5,842 nt of DNA from Planctomycetaceae bacterium (GCA_003509805.1 DOMV01000112.1:5091-10932); one strand, 5' to 3'. Shown: positions 1-5,457, numbered from the stretch's first letter. Numbers and translations: made by a program. Notes: generated from the letters alone by a model not told the origin.

Positions 1-32
1 CAAATGTTCGTTTTCATCGCGTTTCCAGTATA
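1..32 (-). repeat. Spacer repeat family 1, inverted partial copy before rpsC
   Basis: Read on the - strand, this begins TATACTGGAAACGCG and matches the start of the copy at 1418-1449 at 28 of 32 positions with no gap. It is the only copy in the window in the opposite orientation. It is cut by the window edge, so its full length and the gene before it (expected rplV) are not visible. The match is seen directly; common origin is an inference. Confidence 0.65.
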
Positions 33-55
33 GTTACTCATCAGCAGAATTCAAA

Positions 56-766
56 ATGGGACAGAAAGTCAATCCGGTTGCGTTTCGCACGGGAATTATG
101 GAAGATTGGAAAAGTCGCTGGTATGCCGGTAAAAAAGACTTTGCCGATCTGCTTGTCGAAGATAGGAAGATTCGCGATTTCATCAAAAAGCGCAAAGATC
201 AGGTCGGTCGGCCGTTTTATCCGGCAATCGCGAAAATAGAAATCGAGCGGACACGCGATGAAGTCCGTGTCATCCTTTTCTCGGCGCGCCCTGGTTTGCT
301 GATCGGTCGTAAAGGAGATCGTGTCGAAGAGTTGCAAGATGATTTGCAGAAATTGACCGGTCGTCGCATCAATTTGAAAATCGAGGAAATCACGCGTCCG
401 GAAATCGTCGCCCAACTGATAGCCGAAGATATCGGTGAACAATTGATGAAGCGGGCCAGCTTTCGCCGTACGATGAAAAAGGCGATGGAAATGACGATGG
501 AGGCGGGGGCCAAAGGAATAAAAATTCAACTTTCCGGGCGCCTCGGCGGGGCGGAAATGGCCCGATGTGAGAAACAAATCGCCGGTTCGATCCCGCTTTC
601 CACCTTGAGAGCGAAAATCGATTACGGTTTCGCGGAAGCTAAAATCGCCCAAGGACATATCGGGATTCAGGTCTGGGTCAATCAGGGTGAGTATAACGAC
701 GAAGCGACGGATATCACGGCGACGCCGAAGCCGGCACGGACGGGACGGAAGGCTTATCGCAAGTAG
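56..766 (+). CDS. rpsC: 30S ribosomal protein S3
   Basis: Small-subunit protein S3, which sits at the mRNA entry channel in the head of the 30S subunit. At 236 residues it has the usual length. It opens with MGQKVNP, the typical S3 N-terminus, which fixes the start. A type-2 KH RNA-binding domain occupies the first half, with the GRKG loop at residues 84-87 in the context RPGLLIGRKG. The conserved C-terminal domain carries RLGGAEMAR (162-170) and SIPLSTLRAKIDYG (178-191). The N-terminal segment around residues 17-40 (DWKSRWYAGKKDF and following) resembles Planctomycetes S3 as I remember it. There is no Shine-Dalgarno-like sequence before the ATG; the preceding bases are A-rich (TTCAAA). rplP follows after a 204-base spacer. 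The short basic tail after residue 215 is variable in the family. Confidence 0.98.
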   Translation: MGQKVNPVAFRTGIMEDWKSRWYAGKKDFADLLVEDRKIRDFIKKRKDQVGRPFYPAIAKIEIERTRDEVRVILFSARPGLLIGRKGDRVEELQDDLQKLTGRRINLKIEEITRPEIVAQLIAEDIGEQLMKRASFRRTMKKAMEMTMEAGAKGIKIQLSGRLGGAEMARCEKQIAGSIPLSTLRAKIDYGFAEAKIAQGHIGIQVWVNQGEYNDEATDITATPKPARTGRKAYRK

Positions 767-813
767 AAAGGGGTCGTTTTCGTTTGACGGCTCGGGGAGA
801 TTGATCGGGTTGT

Positions 814-932
814 TATACCGGGAACGGGATAAGACTACAGGAAGCCGACATTTGTGTAACCTGCCGACGGGCAACGATACCGATCGTGTTCGGGCGGATA
901 AGGTGTCCGGAAATCGGGTTCGCCATCGGTAT
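814..932 (+). repeat. Spacer repeat family 1, copy in rpsC-rplP spacer
   Basis: The copy starts TATACCGGGAACGGGATAA, like the start at 1418. It carries GAAGCCGAC at 841-849, 27 bases from its start. The same nonamer lies at 1594-1602, 26 bases after a second TATAC at 1568. It ends with a GGCGG-rich block closing in CGGTAT (927-932), similar to the blocks at 1523-1565 and 5615-5657. Relative to 1418 it has about nine extra bases near position 834 and is shorter overall. This is the most diverged of the three forward copies, so its exact ends are uncertain. Confidence 0.5.
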
Positions 933-960
933 AGAATCAATAAAGCTATTTAGGATTTTC

Positions 961-964
961 GAGG
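961..964 (+). promoter_or_regulatory. Shine-Dalgarno site of rplP
   Basis: GAGG lies six bases before the ATG at 971. It is one of only two good Shine-Dalgarno sites in the window, the other being that of rplX. It supports the start at 971 over the in-frame ATG at 980. Confidence 0.7.
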
Positions 965-970
965 CGTATT

Positions 971-1387
971 ATGGCCAGAATGCCGAAACGAGTCAAGCAC
1001 CGCAAGATCCAACGCGGGCGCATTAAGGGGGAAGCGACCCGTGGCAATACGGTGGTCTTCGGTGATTACGGGCTTCAGGTGCTCCAGGGCGGTTGGATCA
1101 GTGCGGCGACCATTGAAGCGGGACGTATCGCGGCCCAGCAGTACCTGCGAACGGAAGGACGTTTGTACATCCGCGTGTTTCCCCATAAATCCGTGACCTC
1201 GATTCCCCTTGAAACACGCATGGGAAAAGGCAAGGGGGAGCCGGAGTATTGGGCCGCCGTCGTCAAACCGGGAACGATCATGTATGAGATCGGCGGTGTT
1301 CCCGAGGAGACGGCAAAGTTGTGTTTCAACCGTTTGGCGCACAAGATACCGGTAAAGTGTCGTTTGGTCAAGCGGAAGCCGATGTGA
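971..1387 (+). CDS. rplP: 50S ribosomal protein L16
   Basis: Large-subunit protein L16, which helps position the acceptor and elbow of A-site tRNA near the peptidyl transferase centre. At 138 residues it has the normal length. It begins MARMPKRVKHRK; MPKRVK is the near-universal L16 opening, and the extra MAR is supported by the well-placed GAGG upstream. Conserved segments are RGRIKGEATRGN (15-26), IEAGRIA (48-54) and the signature RMGKGKGEPEYW (83-94), followed by VVKPGTIMYEIGGV (97-110). The frame is intact with no missing signature residue. In E. coli L16 directly follows S3 and precedes L29, with almost no gap. Here the order is kept but the gene is flanked by spacers of 204 and 337 bases. 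Confidence 0.98.
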   Translation: MARMPKRVKHRKIQRGRIKGEATRGNTVVFGDYGLQVLQGGWISAATIEAGRIAAQQYLRTEGRLYIRVFPHKSVTSIPLETRMGKGKGEPEYWAAVVKPGTIMYEIGGVPEETAKLCFNRLAHKIPVKCRLVKRKPM

Positions 1388-1417
1388 TTTCGGCCTGTGT
1401 CCCGGTTTCGTTCGTTG

Positions 1418-1614
1418 TATACCGGAAATGCGATGAAAACGGACATTCGGCCAAGTTTGCCTGCCGCACTCAATCGCACCAACTTTTGTTAGTACAAGTA
1501 TTTACGCGGATCGTTCGGCCGGCAGGCGGTAGTGTGCGGGAGGGTTGTCGTGCCGTTTACGGTATCGTATACTGAAAATCATTGAAATTTCCCGAAGCCG
1601 ACTTTCGAAAAGCC
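1418..1614 (+). repeat. Spacer repeat family 1, copy in rplP-rpmC spacer
   Basis: This copy pairs with 5510-5716. The first ten bases match at 9 positions. A block at 1523-1565 matches 5615-5657 at 33 of 43 positions without gaps, and in both spacers that block begins exactly 105 bases after the TATAC start. A further block at 1594-1614 matches 5696-5716 at 15 of 21, with nine extra bases before it in the downstream copy. Inside it, a second TATACTG at 1568 followed by GAAGCCGAC at 1594 resembles the start of the 814 copy, so the element may itself contain two related units. Confidence 0.65.
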
Positions 1615-1655
1615 CACCCTCGAAAAACAACACTGCACGGAGGGTAAACGGGTGG
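1614..1655 (+). other. Mutually exclusive inverted repeats before rpmC
   Basis: CCACCC (1614-1619) is the exact complement of GGGTGG (1650-1655). The overlapping ACCCTC (1616-1621) is the exact complement of GAGGGT (1640-1645). Both pairings use the same left arm, so an RNA could form only one at a time. No T-run follows, so neither is a simple terminator. The arms are only six bases, so chance is possible. Confidence 0.3.
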
Positions 1656-1724
1656 ACCAAACGGGCTATGTTTATCAACGACTCAACCGGCTTTGATATA
1701 ACGTTTGACATTTGAAATAAGATC

Positions 1725-1934
1725 ATGAAAGTCTCCGAATTACGCGACATGAGTCCCGACCAACTGGAAGCGCAGCTTAAAGACGCGAAAGACACGCTTT
1801 TTCGTCTGCGTTTGCAGTCCCGCATGGAACGTTTGGACTCTCCGAGCGAGTTGCGCAAGAACAAGAAGATTATCGCGAAAATTCTTACGATTAAGGCCCA
1901 AAAGAGCAAGGCCAATCAGGAAAATCAAAATTAA
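1725..1934 (+). CDS. rpmC: 50S ribosomal protein L29
   Basis: Small large-subunit protein at the polypeptide exit tunnel, next to L23, where nascent-chain factors dock. At 69 residues it is typical. It has the two-helix antiparallel coiled-coil pattern of the family: MKVSELRDMSPDQLEAQL (1-18) and KDTLFRLRLQS (22-32), then a short turn with the conserved ERLDSPSELRKNKK (35-48) and the second helix IIAKILTI (49-56). The C-terminus is a short polar tail rich in K, N and Q. The start is the only ATG giving the canonical MKxxELR beginning. No Shine-Dalgarno site precedes it (AAATAAGATC). rpsQ follows after 13 bases, so the two are probably translated from the same message. Confidence 0.97.
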   Translation: MKVSELRDMSPDQLEAQLKDAKDTLFRLRLQSRMERLDSPSELRKNKKIIAKILTIKAQKSKANQENQN

Positions 1935-1947
1935 TTCAGGTTGAAAG

Positions 1948-2250
1948 ATGCCGAAAAAGCAAATTGTTGGAGTCGTTACCAGCGACAAAATGAAAAAGAC
2001 ACGCCGCGTCGAGGTTTCCCGACTGGTAAAGTATCCGAAATACGGCAAAATCGTTCGCCGCAGGACGGTTTGTTACGTCCATGACGAGAACAACGAATCT
2101 TCGATCGGTGATACGGTGGAGATTGTTGAATGCAGGCCCATGTCGCACTTGAAGCGCTGGAATCTCGTGAGTATCGTCACCAAGGCCAACACGATTGACG
2201 TGGCGGCGCTCCGGGCGGCCTCGAAAGAGAAGGCCGAGAAGGCGGAGTGA
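1948..2250 (+). CDS. rpsQ: 30S ribosomal protein S17
   Basis: Primary 16S rRNA-binding protein of the small-subunit body, with an OB fold. At 100 residues it is slightly longer than the E. coli protein because of a charged C-terminal extension (AALRAASKEKAEKAE, 86-100). Conserved features are GVVTSDKMKKTRRVEV (8-23), the HPKYGK-like YPKYGK (29-34), HDENN (45-49) and the signature GDTVEIVECRPMS (54-66), then LKRWNLV (68-74). The HDENNES context and the tail remind me of Planctomycetes S17. A weak AGG (1938-1940) lies seven bases before the start. rpmC ends 13 bases upstream, and a 209-base spacer separates it from rplN. Confidence 0.98.
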   Translation: MPKKQIVGVVTSDKMKKTRRVEVSRLVKYPKYGKIVRRRTVCYVHDENNESSIGDTVEIVECRPMSHLKRWNLVSIVTKANTIDVAALRAASKEKAEKAE

Positions 2251-2459
2251 TTTTTCGGTCGCAATCAGTACGGTTTCGATAAGATACCAGAGGTCGTTGT
2301 ACCAGCGGCTGTTGTACCAAAGGCCATTGGAGTTTTACGGAGGCGGCGGCTCGGGAGTATGCCCGCCGGAGGCGAAACAGGCGGTAAGGAACATGGGCGT
2401 CCGGACGGAGAACGGGGCCGGCTTCGGTAGAAAACACTTTTAGACGTTTCAGAATAACC
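2251..2459 (+). other. rpsQ-rplN intergenic spacer (209 bases)
   Basis: No gene is seen here. The spacer contains three tandem 15-bp units (2285-2329). It then holds a GC-rich patch with the octamer CGGAGGCG twice in the same direction (2338-2345 and 2367-2374) and a possible GGCGG/CCGCC stem. It does not clearly belong to either repeat family found in the other spacers. rplN starts without a Shine-Dalgarno site (CAGAATAACC before the ATG). No promoter could be supported. Confidence 0.75.
2285..2329 (+). repeat. Three tandem 15-bp units before rplN
   Basis: Three adjacent units of exactly 15 bases: TACCAGAGGTCGTTG (2285-2299), TACCAGCGGCTGTTG (2300-2314) and TACCAAAGGCCATTG (2315-2329). TACCA, GG and TTG are fixed in all three, while the middle bases vary. 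The period is a multiple of three, but no convincing gene crosses it. The repeat is seen directly; its role is unknown. Confidence 0.85.
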
Positions 2460-2828
2460 ATGATTCAGATGCAGACAAAGCTGGGTGTTGCGGACAACAC
2501 CGGCGCCAAAGAATTGATGTGCATCAAAGTGCTTGGCGGGACCCATCGCAGGACGGCGGGAGTCGGTGATATCATCGTGTGTTCCGTCCGCAGCGTGATT
2601 CCGGGAAGCAACGTGAAAAAAGGTTCCGTCATTCGTGCCGTGATCGTGCGTACGAAGTACCCGACGCGACGCGAGGACGGCAGTTATGTGAAATTCGATT
2701 CCAACGCCGCGGTCTTGATCGATAACGATAAGAACCCGAAGGGCACACGCATTTTCGGCGCCGTCGCCCGCGAACTCCGCGAAGAAGGATTTATTAAAAT
2801 TATTTCTCTCGCCAGCGAGGTGGTCTGA
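2460..2828 (+). CDS. rplN: 50S ribosomal protein L14
   Basis: Large-subunit protein that forms an intersubunit bridge to 16S rRNA and, in other bacteria, is the docking site of the silencing factor RsfS. At 122 residues it has exactly the usual length. It begins MIQMQTKLGVADNTGAKEL (1-19), the highly conserved opening. It continues with the IKVLGG strand (22-27), RREDGSYVKFDSNAAVLID (70-88) and GTRIFGAVARELR (95-107), the family signatures. There is no Shine-Dalgarno site; the start is fixed by homology. Its stop TGA shares one base with the ATG of rplX, pointing to coupled translation. It follows the 209-base spacer after rpsQ; in E. coli rplN is the first gene of the spc operon, so a promoter in that spacer would be reasonable, but none is evident. 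Confidence 0.98.
   Translation: MIQMQTKLGVADNTGAKELMCIKVLGGTHRRTAGVGDIIVCSVRSVIPGSNVKKGSVIRAVIVRTKYPTRREDGSYVKFDSNAAVLIDNDKNPKGTRIFGAVARELREEGFIKIISLASEVV
2817..2820 (+). promoter_or_regulatory. Shine-Dalgarno site of rplX inside rplN
   Basis: GAGG lies seven bases before the rplX ATG at 2828, within the last codons of rplN. Together with the TGATG stop-start overlap it supports translational coupling of L14 and L24. Confidence 0.7.
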
Positions 2829-3163
2829 TGCGTGTAAACAAAGATGATGTCGTTTTGATCCGTACCGGTGCCGACCGGGGTGAACGTGCCCGGGTGGTTG
2901 CGGTGGATCGTGAAAAAGGTACCGTGGTCGTCGAAGGCGTCAATGTCGTCCATAAGCATGTCCGGAGAAGTCGTCGCAACCCGCAGGGAGGTCGTCTGAC
3001 GAAGGAAATGCCCATGGCGATGGGAAATGTCCAGGTCGTTTGTCCGTCTTGCTCCAAACCGACCAGGGTCGGCGCAAGGTTCGAAGAAAACGGTGCGAAA
3101 TTCCGCGTTTGTAAAAAATGCGGGGCAAAAATCAGCCAGATTTCTCCCGCCAGGAAAAAGTGA
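2828..3163 (+). CDS. rplX: 50S ribosomal protein L24 with C-terminal zinc ribbon
   Basis: Assembly-initiating large-subunit protein that binds the 5' domain of 23S rRNA and lies near the exit tunnel. At 111 residues it is typical of the longer form. Residues 4-38 form a KOW/SH3-like domain (DDVVLIRTGADRGERARVV), here with DRGER where many homologues have DKGK. The linker HVRRSRRNPQGGRLTKEMP (44-62) is characteristic. Four cysteines, C72 and C75 (CPSC) and C95 and C98 (CKKC), form a probable zinc-binding ribbon that E. coli L24 lacks. The gene overlaps rplN by one base. Its stop lies at the edge of a weak hairpin, and a 214-base spacer follows before rplE, unlike the close rplX-rplE spacing usual elsewhere. 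Confidence 0.98.
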   Translation: MRVNKDDVVLIRTGADRGERARVVAVDREKGTVVVEGVNVVHKHVRRSRRNPQGGRLTKEMPMAMGNVQVVCPSCSKPTRVGARFEENGAKFRVCKKCGAKISQISPARKK

Positions 3164-3377
3164 CGCCGGACAGGTGTCACCTTTCGTTTTCAAACGCAAT
3201 ATCGGGAATACTGTACGCCGTATAGACATGGAGCCGAGGGACTTCCGGAGCACGGTGTTTTGGGAGAGCGGCGATGAAAAGCCCCGGAACCGCGCATGTT
3301 GAGCCGGATGCCAGGGTTCGAATTTTTCGCGGAGAGCACTACACCAACCGTCACCCGTCAAGATATTTTACGAACAA
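3164..3377 (+). other. rplX-rplE intergenic spacer (214 bases)
   Basis: No gene is seen here. A short inverted repeat (GTGAC/GTCAC, with the palindrome AGGTGTCACCT at 3171-3181) lies right at and after the rplX stop, followed by CTTTCGTTTT. That is a weak terminator-like arrangement. The rest is a family-2 repeat (3182-3332). In E. coli the S8 autoregulatory site is at the start of the L5 message; I could not recognise that structure here. ATATTTTA lies 15 bases before the rplE ATG, and a similar string precedes rplR. No Shine-Dalgarno site is present. Confidence 0.7.
3182..3332 (+). repeat. Spacer repeat family 2, copy in rplX-rplE spacer
   Basis: This stretch shares ordered blocks with 4200-4333: TTTCGTTTTCAAA (3182), GCCGAGGGA (3233), CGGTGTTT (3253), GCGGCG (3268) and TTTTTCGCGG (3323). 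The spacing between blocks is close for the first four (51, 20 and 15 bases here; 56, 16 and 15 there) and differs for the last (55 against 37). The ordered exact blocks are seen directly; common origin is inferred. Confidence 0.55.
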
Positions 3378-3941
3378 ATGGAACCACGTCTTCTCGAACA
3401 ATACAAAAAGCGAATCCGTCCGGCGCTTGCGACTTCACTCGGCCGGAAAAACGTGATGTCGCTTCCGAAGCTGGAAAAGATCGTCGTCAACATGGGCGTC
3501 GGCAGTGCGATCAACGAGAAGAAATATCTCGAAGAGGCGATGGACGTGTTGGCGCAAATCACCGGCCAGAAACCGGTGATTACCCAAGCGCGAAAATCGA
3601 TCGCGGGTTTCCGGCTCCGCCTCGGAATGAATATCGGTTGTATGGTGACGCTTCGCGGCCAGCGGATGTACGAATTCATGGATCGCCTGATCTCGATCGT
3701 CCTGCCCCGTGTCCGCGACTTTCGAGGGCTCAATCCGATGAGTTTCGACGGGCATGGAAATTACAACCTCGGGTTGAGTGAGTTTCTCGTTTTTCCGGAA
3801 CTGAATCCGGATAAATACACGAAAAGCCAGGGGATGAATATCACATTCGTCACCAACGTCGACAGCAACGATGAAGCGCGGGAAATGCTCCGGCAATTCG
3901 GGATGCCTTTCCGGGCGATGGACGAAAAGAAAAAATCCTAG
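3378..3941 (+). CDS. rplE: 50S ribosomal protein L5
   Basis: 5S rRNA-binding protein of the central protuberance, which contacts P-site tRNA. At 187 residues it has the normal length. Conserved parts are SLPKLEKIVVNMGVG (28-42), TGQKPVITQARKSIAGFRLR (62-81), the LRGQRMYEFMDRLI stretch (92-105), LPRVRDFRGLNP (109-120), GNYNLGLSE (127-135) and FPELNPDK followed by QGMNITFVT (151-159). The first ATG is used; the next in-frame ATG is inside the conserved core. No Shine-Dalgarno site precedes it (TTTTACGAACAA). It is separated from rpsN by only 51 bases, so those two probably share a message. L5 works with L18 (probably the last gene of the window) in loading 5S rRNA on the large subunit. Confidence 0.98.
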   Translation: MEPRLLEQYKKRIRPALATSLGRKNVMSLPKLEKIVVNMGVGSAINEKKYLEEAMDVLAQITGQKPVITQARKSIAGFRLRLGMNIGCMVTLRGQRMYEFMDRLISIVLPRVRDFRGLNPMSFDGHGNYNLGLSEFLVFPELNPDKYTKSQGMNITFVTNVDSNDEAREMLRQFGMPFRAMDEKKKS

Positions 3942-3992
3942 ACCCTCCTGTATTTCGAGTTTCAATCCATACATCAAAATTACCTGATTAAC

Positions 3993-4178
3993 ATGGCCAG
4001 TAAAGCTAAGAGGTTGAAAGCCGTTTCGACGCCGAAATTTTCTTCGCGTCGGGAGAACCGTTGCCGTATCTGCGGGCGTCCGCGGGCTGTTTACCGCAAG
4101 TTTGGGATTTGCCGTATTTGTTTTCTTGTTTTGGCCAATCAGGGCATGATTCCCGGCGTCAAGAAATCGAGCTGGTGA
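3993..4178 (+). CDS. rpsN: 30S ribosomal protein S14, zinc-binding short form
   Basis: Small-subunit head protein S14 of the short, zinc-containing type (often called type Z). At 61 residues it is standard for that form, against about 100 for the zinc-free form. The two CxxC pairs at C24/C27 (CRIC) and C40/C43 (CRIC) should bind one zinc. They are separated by the canonical GRPRAVYRKFG, and the C-terminus is ANQGMIPGVKKSSW (48-61). All signature residues are intact. The start context is TGATTAAC followed by ATG, with no Shine-Dalgarno site. In E. coli S14 is also between L5 and S8, but here a 270-base spacer separates it from rpsH. Confidence 0.98.
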   Translation: MASKAKRLKAVSTPKFSSRRENRCRICGRPRAVYRKFGICRICFLVLANQGMIPGVKKSSW

Positions 4179-4199
4179 TGTCCGGTGAATCGTTGCGTG

Positions 4200-4333
4200 T
4201 TTCGTTTTCAAAAGACAAAATTGCCGATCTGTGAATAAAATTTGAACGTGGAGGCGCCGAGGGAAGCCTCGCGGTGTTTCAACCGTGCGGCGTGCAGGGG
4301 CGGTTTGACCGACGAGTCAAAGTTTTTTCGCGG
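4200..4333 (+). repeat. Spacer repeat family 2, copy in rpsN-rpsH spacer
   Basis: This is the partner of 3182-3332. TTTCGTTTTCAAA is at 4200, GCCGAGGGA at 4256, CGGTGTTT at 4272, GCGGCG at 4287 and TTTTTCGCGG at 4324. All blocks occur in the same order and orientation, and in both cases the repeat begins about 20 bases after the stop codon of the upstream gene. Confidence 0.55.
4304..4328 (+). terminator. Possible intrinsic terminator or attenuator between rpsN and rpsH
   Basis: TTTGAC (4304-4309) and GTCAAA (4316-4321) are exact complements around a six-base loop, followed by G and six T. The arrangement is that of an intrinsic terminator. The stem is short and AT-rich, so it would be weak; partial read-through, or no function at all, is possible. 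Confidence 0.35.
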
Positions 4334-4448
4334 GCCCATCACTTTTTTCCGACATTTCGTGGGCAGTGTAGAGCGTTTCGAGCGGACGGTTTTTCAATGG
4401 AATCGTGAGACGTCTAACCACTGACCACCTAACAATTTGTAACCCGCC

Positions 4449-4844
4449 ATGATGACTGATCCGATTGCCGACATGTTGACACGGATTCGCAATGCCGTAC
4501 GCGTCGAGCATAATTTCGTGGAAATGCCCCTTTCAAAACTCAAGAAGGGAGTTGCCGAGGTTCTTAAACGGGAAGGATATATCTGGGATTGGGAAGTCGT
4601 TCCCGGCGAGCCTGTTTCCACGTTGCGGCTTCAGCTCAAATACGGGGTCAACGGCGAATGTGTTATCCGGCACATTAAAAAAGTCAGCAAACCCGGTTGC
4701 CGCGTCTATTTTGGAAAAGCCGATTTCAAGCCCGTCCTCGGGGGACTTGGAATCCGTATCCTGAGTACCAACCGCGGTCTTTTCAGTGATCGTGAAGCCT
4801 TGCAAAACAATGTCGGCGGCGAGGTCCTGTGTGAAATCTGGTGA
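4449..4844 (+). CDS. rpsH: 30S ribosomal protein S8
   Basis: 16S rRNA-binding protein of the small-subunit platform, needed for central-domain assembly. In E. coli it also represses its own spc operon by binding the L5 message. At 131 residues it has the usual length. It opens MMTDPIADMLTRIRNA (1-16), the family start; the first of the two adjacent ATGs is taken. The C-terminal signature reads GIRILSTNRGLFSDREA (101-117), then VGGEVLCEIW (122-131) at the exact end of the protein. RGLFSDREA replaces the commoner KGVMTDREA, a mild variation. There is no Shine-Dalgarno site (GTAACCCGCC before the ATG). rplF follows after 64 bases. Confidence 0.98.
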   Translation: MMTDPIADMLTRIRNAVRVEHNFVEMPLSKLKKGVAEVLKREGYIWDWEVVPGEPVSTLRLQLKYGVNGECVIRHIKKVSKPGCRVYFGKADFKPVLGGLGIRILSTNRGLFSDREALQNNVGGEVLCEIW

Positions 4845-4908
4845 TATACGCTCTTTTTCCGTCGCCGGGTATTCTCTCGTTCCTTTTCATTAACATCCGT
4901 TCCTACCC

Positions 4909-5457
4909 ATGTCAAGACTTGGAAAAAAGCCGATAGCCGTTCCTGCCGGCGTGAAGATCACTATTGCCGACGGTGTCGTATCCGTGGAAGGGCCCTTGGG
5001 GAAACTTCGACAGGCGTATGAGCCGGAGGTTGCGATTGATTATGATACCGCGTCGTCGTCGATTGTCGTCACCAATGCCACCGGTTCCCGGCTTGCCAAG
5101 GCGATGCACGGGCTTTACTGGGCTTTGGTCCGCAACATGATTGTCGGCGTTACCACCGGCTACGAGAAAAAACTGGAGATTTTCGGTACGGGCTATCTTT
5201 TCGCCGTCCAAGGAAAAGTTCTCCAGGTTCGCGCCGGCTTTGCCAATGAAATTCAAAAGCCCATCCCGGAGGGGTTGCAGGTGGCGGCGACCGACCAGCA
5301 GCATTTGGTGGTCAAGGGAATCGACAAACAGCAGGTCGGCATGTTTGCCGCCGAAGTCCGGGCGATCCGAAAGGCGGAACCGTACTTGGGAAAAGGAATC
5401 AAGTATGAAGGGGAAGTCGTCAGACGCAAGGAAAGTAAAGCCGCTACGAAGAAATAG
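4909..5457 (+). CDS. rplF: 50S ribosomal protein L6
   Basis: Large-subunit protein near the factor-binding site and sarcin-ricin loop. At 182 residues it is typical. It starts MSRLGKKPIAVPAGV (1-15), the standard opening. The two repeated L6 domains are visible: the first ends near HGLYWALVRNMIVGVTTGY (67-85), and the second carries KKLEIFGTGY (87-96), QGKVLQVRAGF (101-111) and the signature EPYLGKGIKYEGE (157-169) where most homologues read EPYKGKGI. A lysine-rich tail ends the protein. The 64-base gap before it shows no promoter; the bases just before the ATG are pyrimidine-rich (CCGTTCCTACCC) and hold no Shine-Dalgarno site. After it comes the longest spacer of the window (365 bases). Confidence 0.98.
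   Translation: MSRLGKKPIAVPAGVKITIADGVVSVEGPLGKLRQAYEPEVAIDYDTASSSIVVTNATGSRLAKAMHGLYWALVRNMIVGVTTGYEKKLEIFGTGYLFAVQGKVLQVRAGFANEIQKPIPEGLQVAATDQQHLVVKGIDKQQVGMFAAEVRAIRKAEPYLGKGIKYEGEVVRRKESKAATKK

Larger units (their letters stand above)
767..970 (+). other. rpsC-rplP intergenic spacer (204 bases)
   Basis: No credible gene is seen here. An open + strand frame crosses it, but its first part is out-of-frame rpsC and the rest resembles no protein I know. It begins with TCGTTTTCG close after the rpsC stop (774-782), similar to the TTCGTTTTCA decamer found in three other spacers. It then contains a family-1 repeat at 814-932. It ends with a good Shine-Dalgarno site for rplP (GAGG at 961-964). 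No convincing promoter or terminator was found. Confidence 0.8.
1388..1724 (+). other. rplP-rpmC intergenic spacer (337 bases)
   Basis: This is the second longest spacer and holds no gene I can support. A family-1 repeat fills its middle (1418-1614). After it come competing inverted repeats at 1614-1655. A small frame from 1429 (MKTDIRPSLPAALN, 19 residues) has no ribosome binding site and no recognisable product. TATAAC at 1697-1702 resembles a -10 box, but there is no -35 at a sensible distance. TTGACA at 1705-1710 has no usable -10 after it. rpmC therefore starts without a clear promoter or Shine-Dalgarno site. Confidence 0.8.
4179..4448 (+). other. rpsN-rpsH intergenic spacer (270 bases)
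   Basis: No gene is seen here; a short + strand frame at 4242-4424 has no ribosome binding site and no recognisable product. The spacer holds a family-2 repeat (4200-4333), an inverted repeat GAGGC/GCCTC (4251-4255 with 4265-4269) and a terminator-like hairpin with T-run (4304-4328). The end is AC-rich (CTAACCACTGACCACCTAAC) and rpsH starts with no Shine-Dalgarno site. Confidence 0.75.

Noticed and set aside
41..940. 299-codon - strand frame over rpsC
   Set aside because: It is a long open frame antisense to a certain ribosomal gene, produced by the codon bias of rpsC; no domain is visible.
687..953. + strand frame running from the end of rpsC through the rpsC-rplP spacer
   Set aside because: Its first part is the out-of-frame end of rpsC, the rest is an arginine-rich sequence unlike any family I know, and there is no ribosome binding site.
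1429..1488. 19-residue frame (MKTDIRPSLPAALN...) inside the 1418 repeat
   Set aside because: It has no Shine-Dalgarno site, and the frame is not kept in the 5510 copy, where the ATG is GCA.
1697..1710. TATAAC and TTGACA just before rpmC as a promoter
   Set aside because: The two boxes are in the wrong order and too close, and neither has a partner at 16-18 bases.
2338..2374. GC-rich GGCGG/CCGCC hairpin before rplN
   Set aside because: It is only a five-base stem with a large loop and no T-run; the GC-rich repeats make such pairings easy by chance.
3161..3190. Intrinsic terminator at the rplX stop (GTGAC/GTCAC)
   Set aside because: The stem is only five base pairs with a mismatch beyond it, the loop is long, and the following T-tract is broken by C and G. 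It is mentioned in the spacer entry only.
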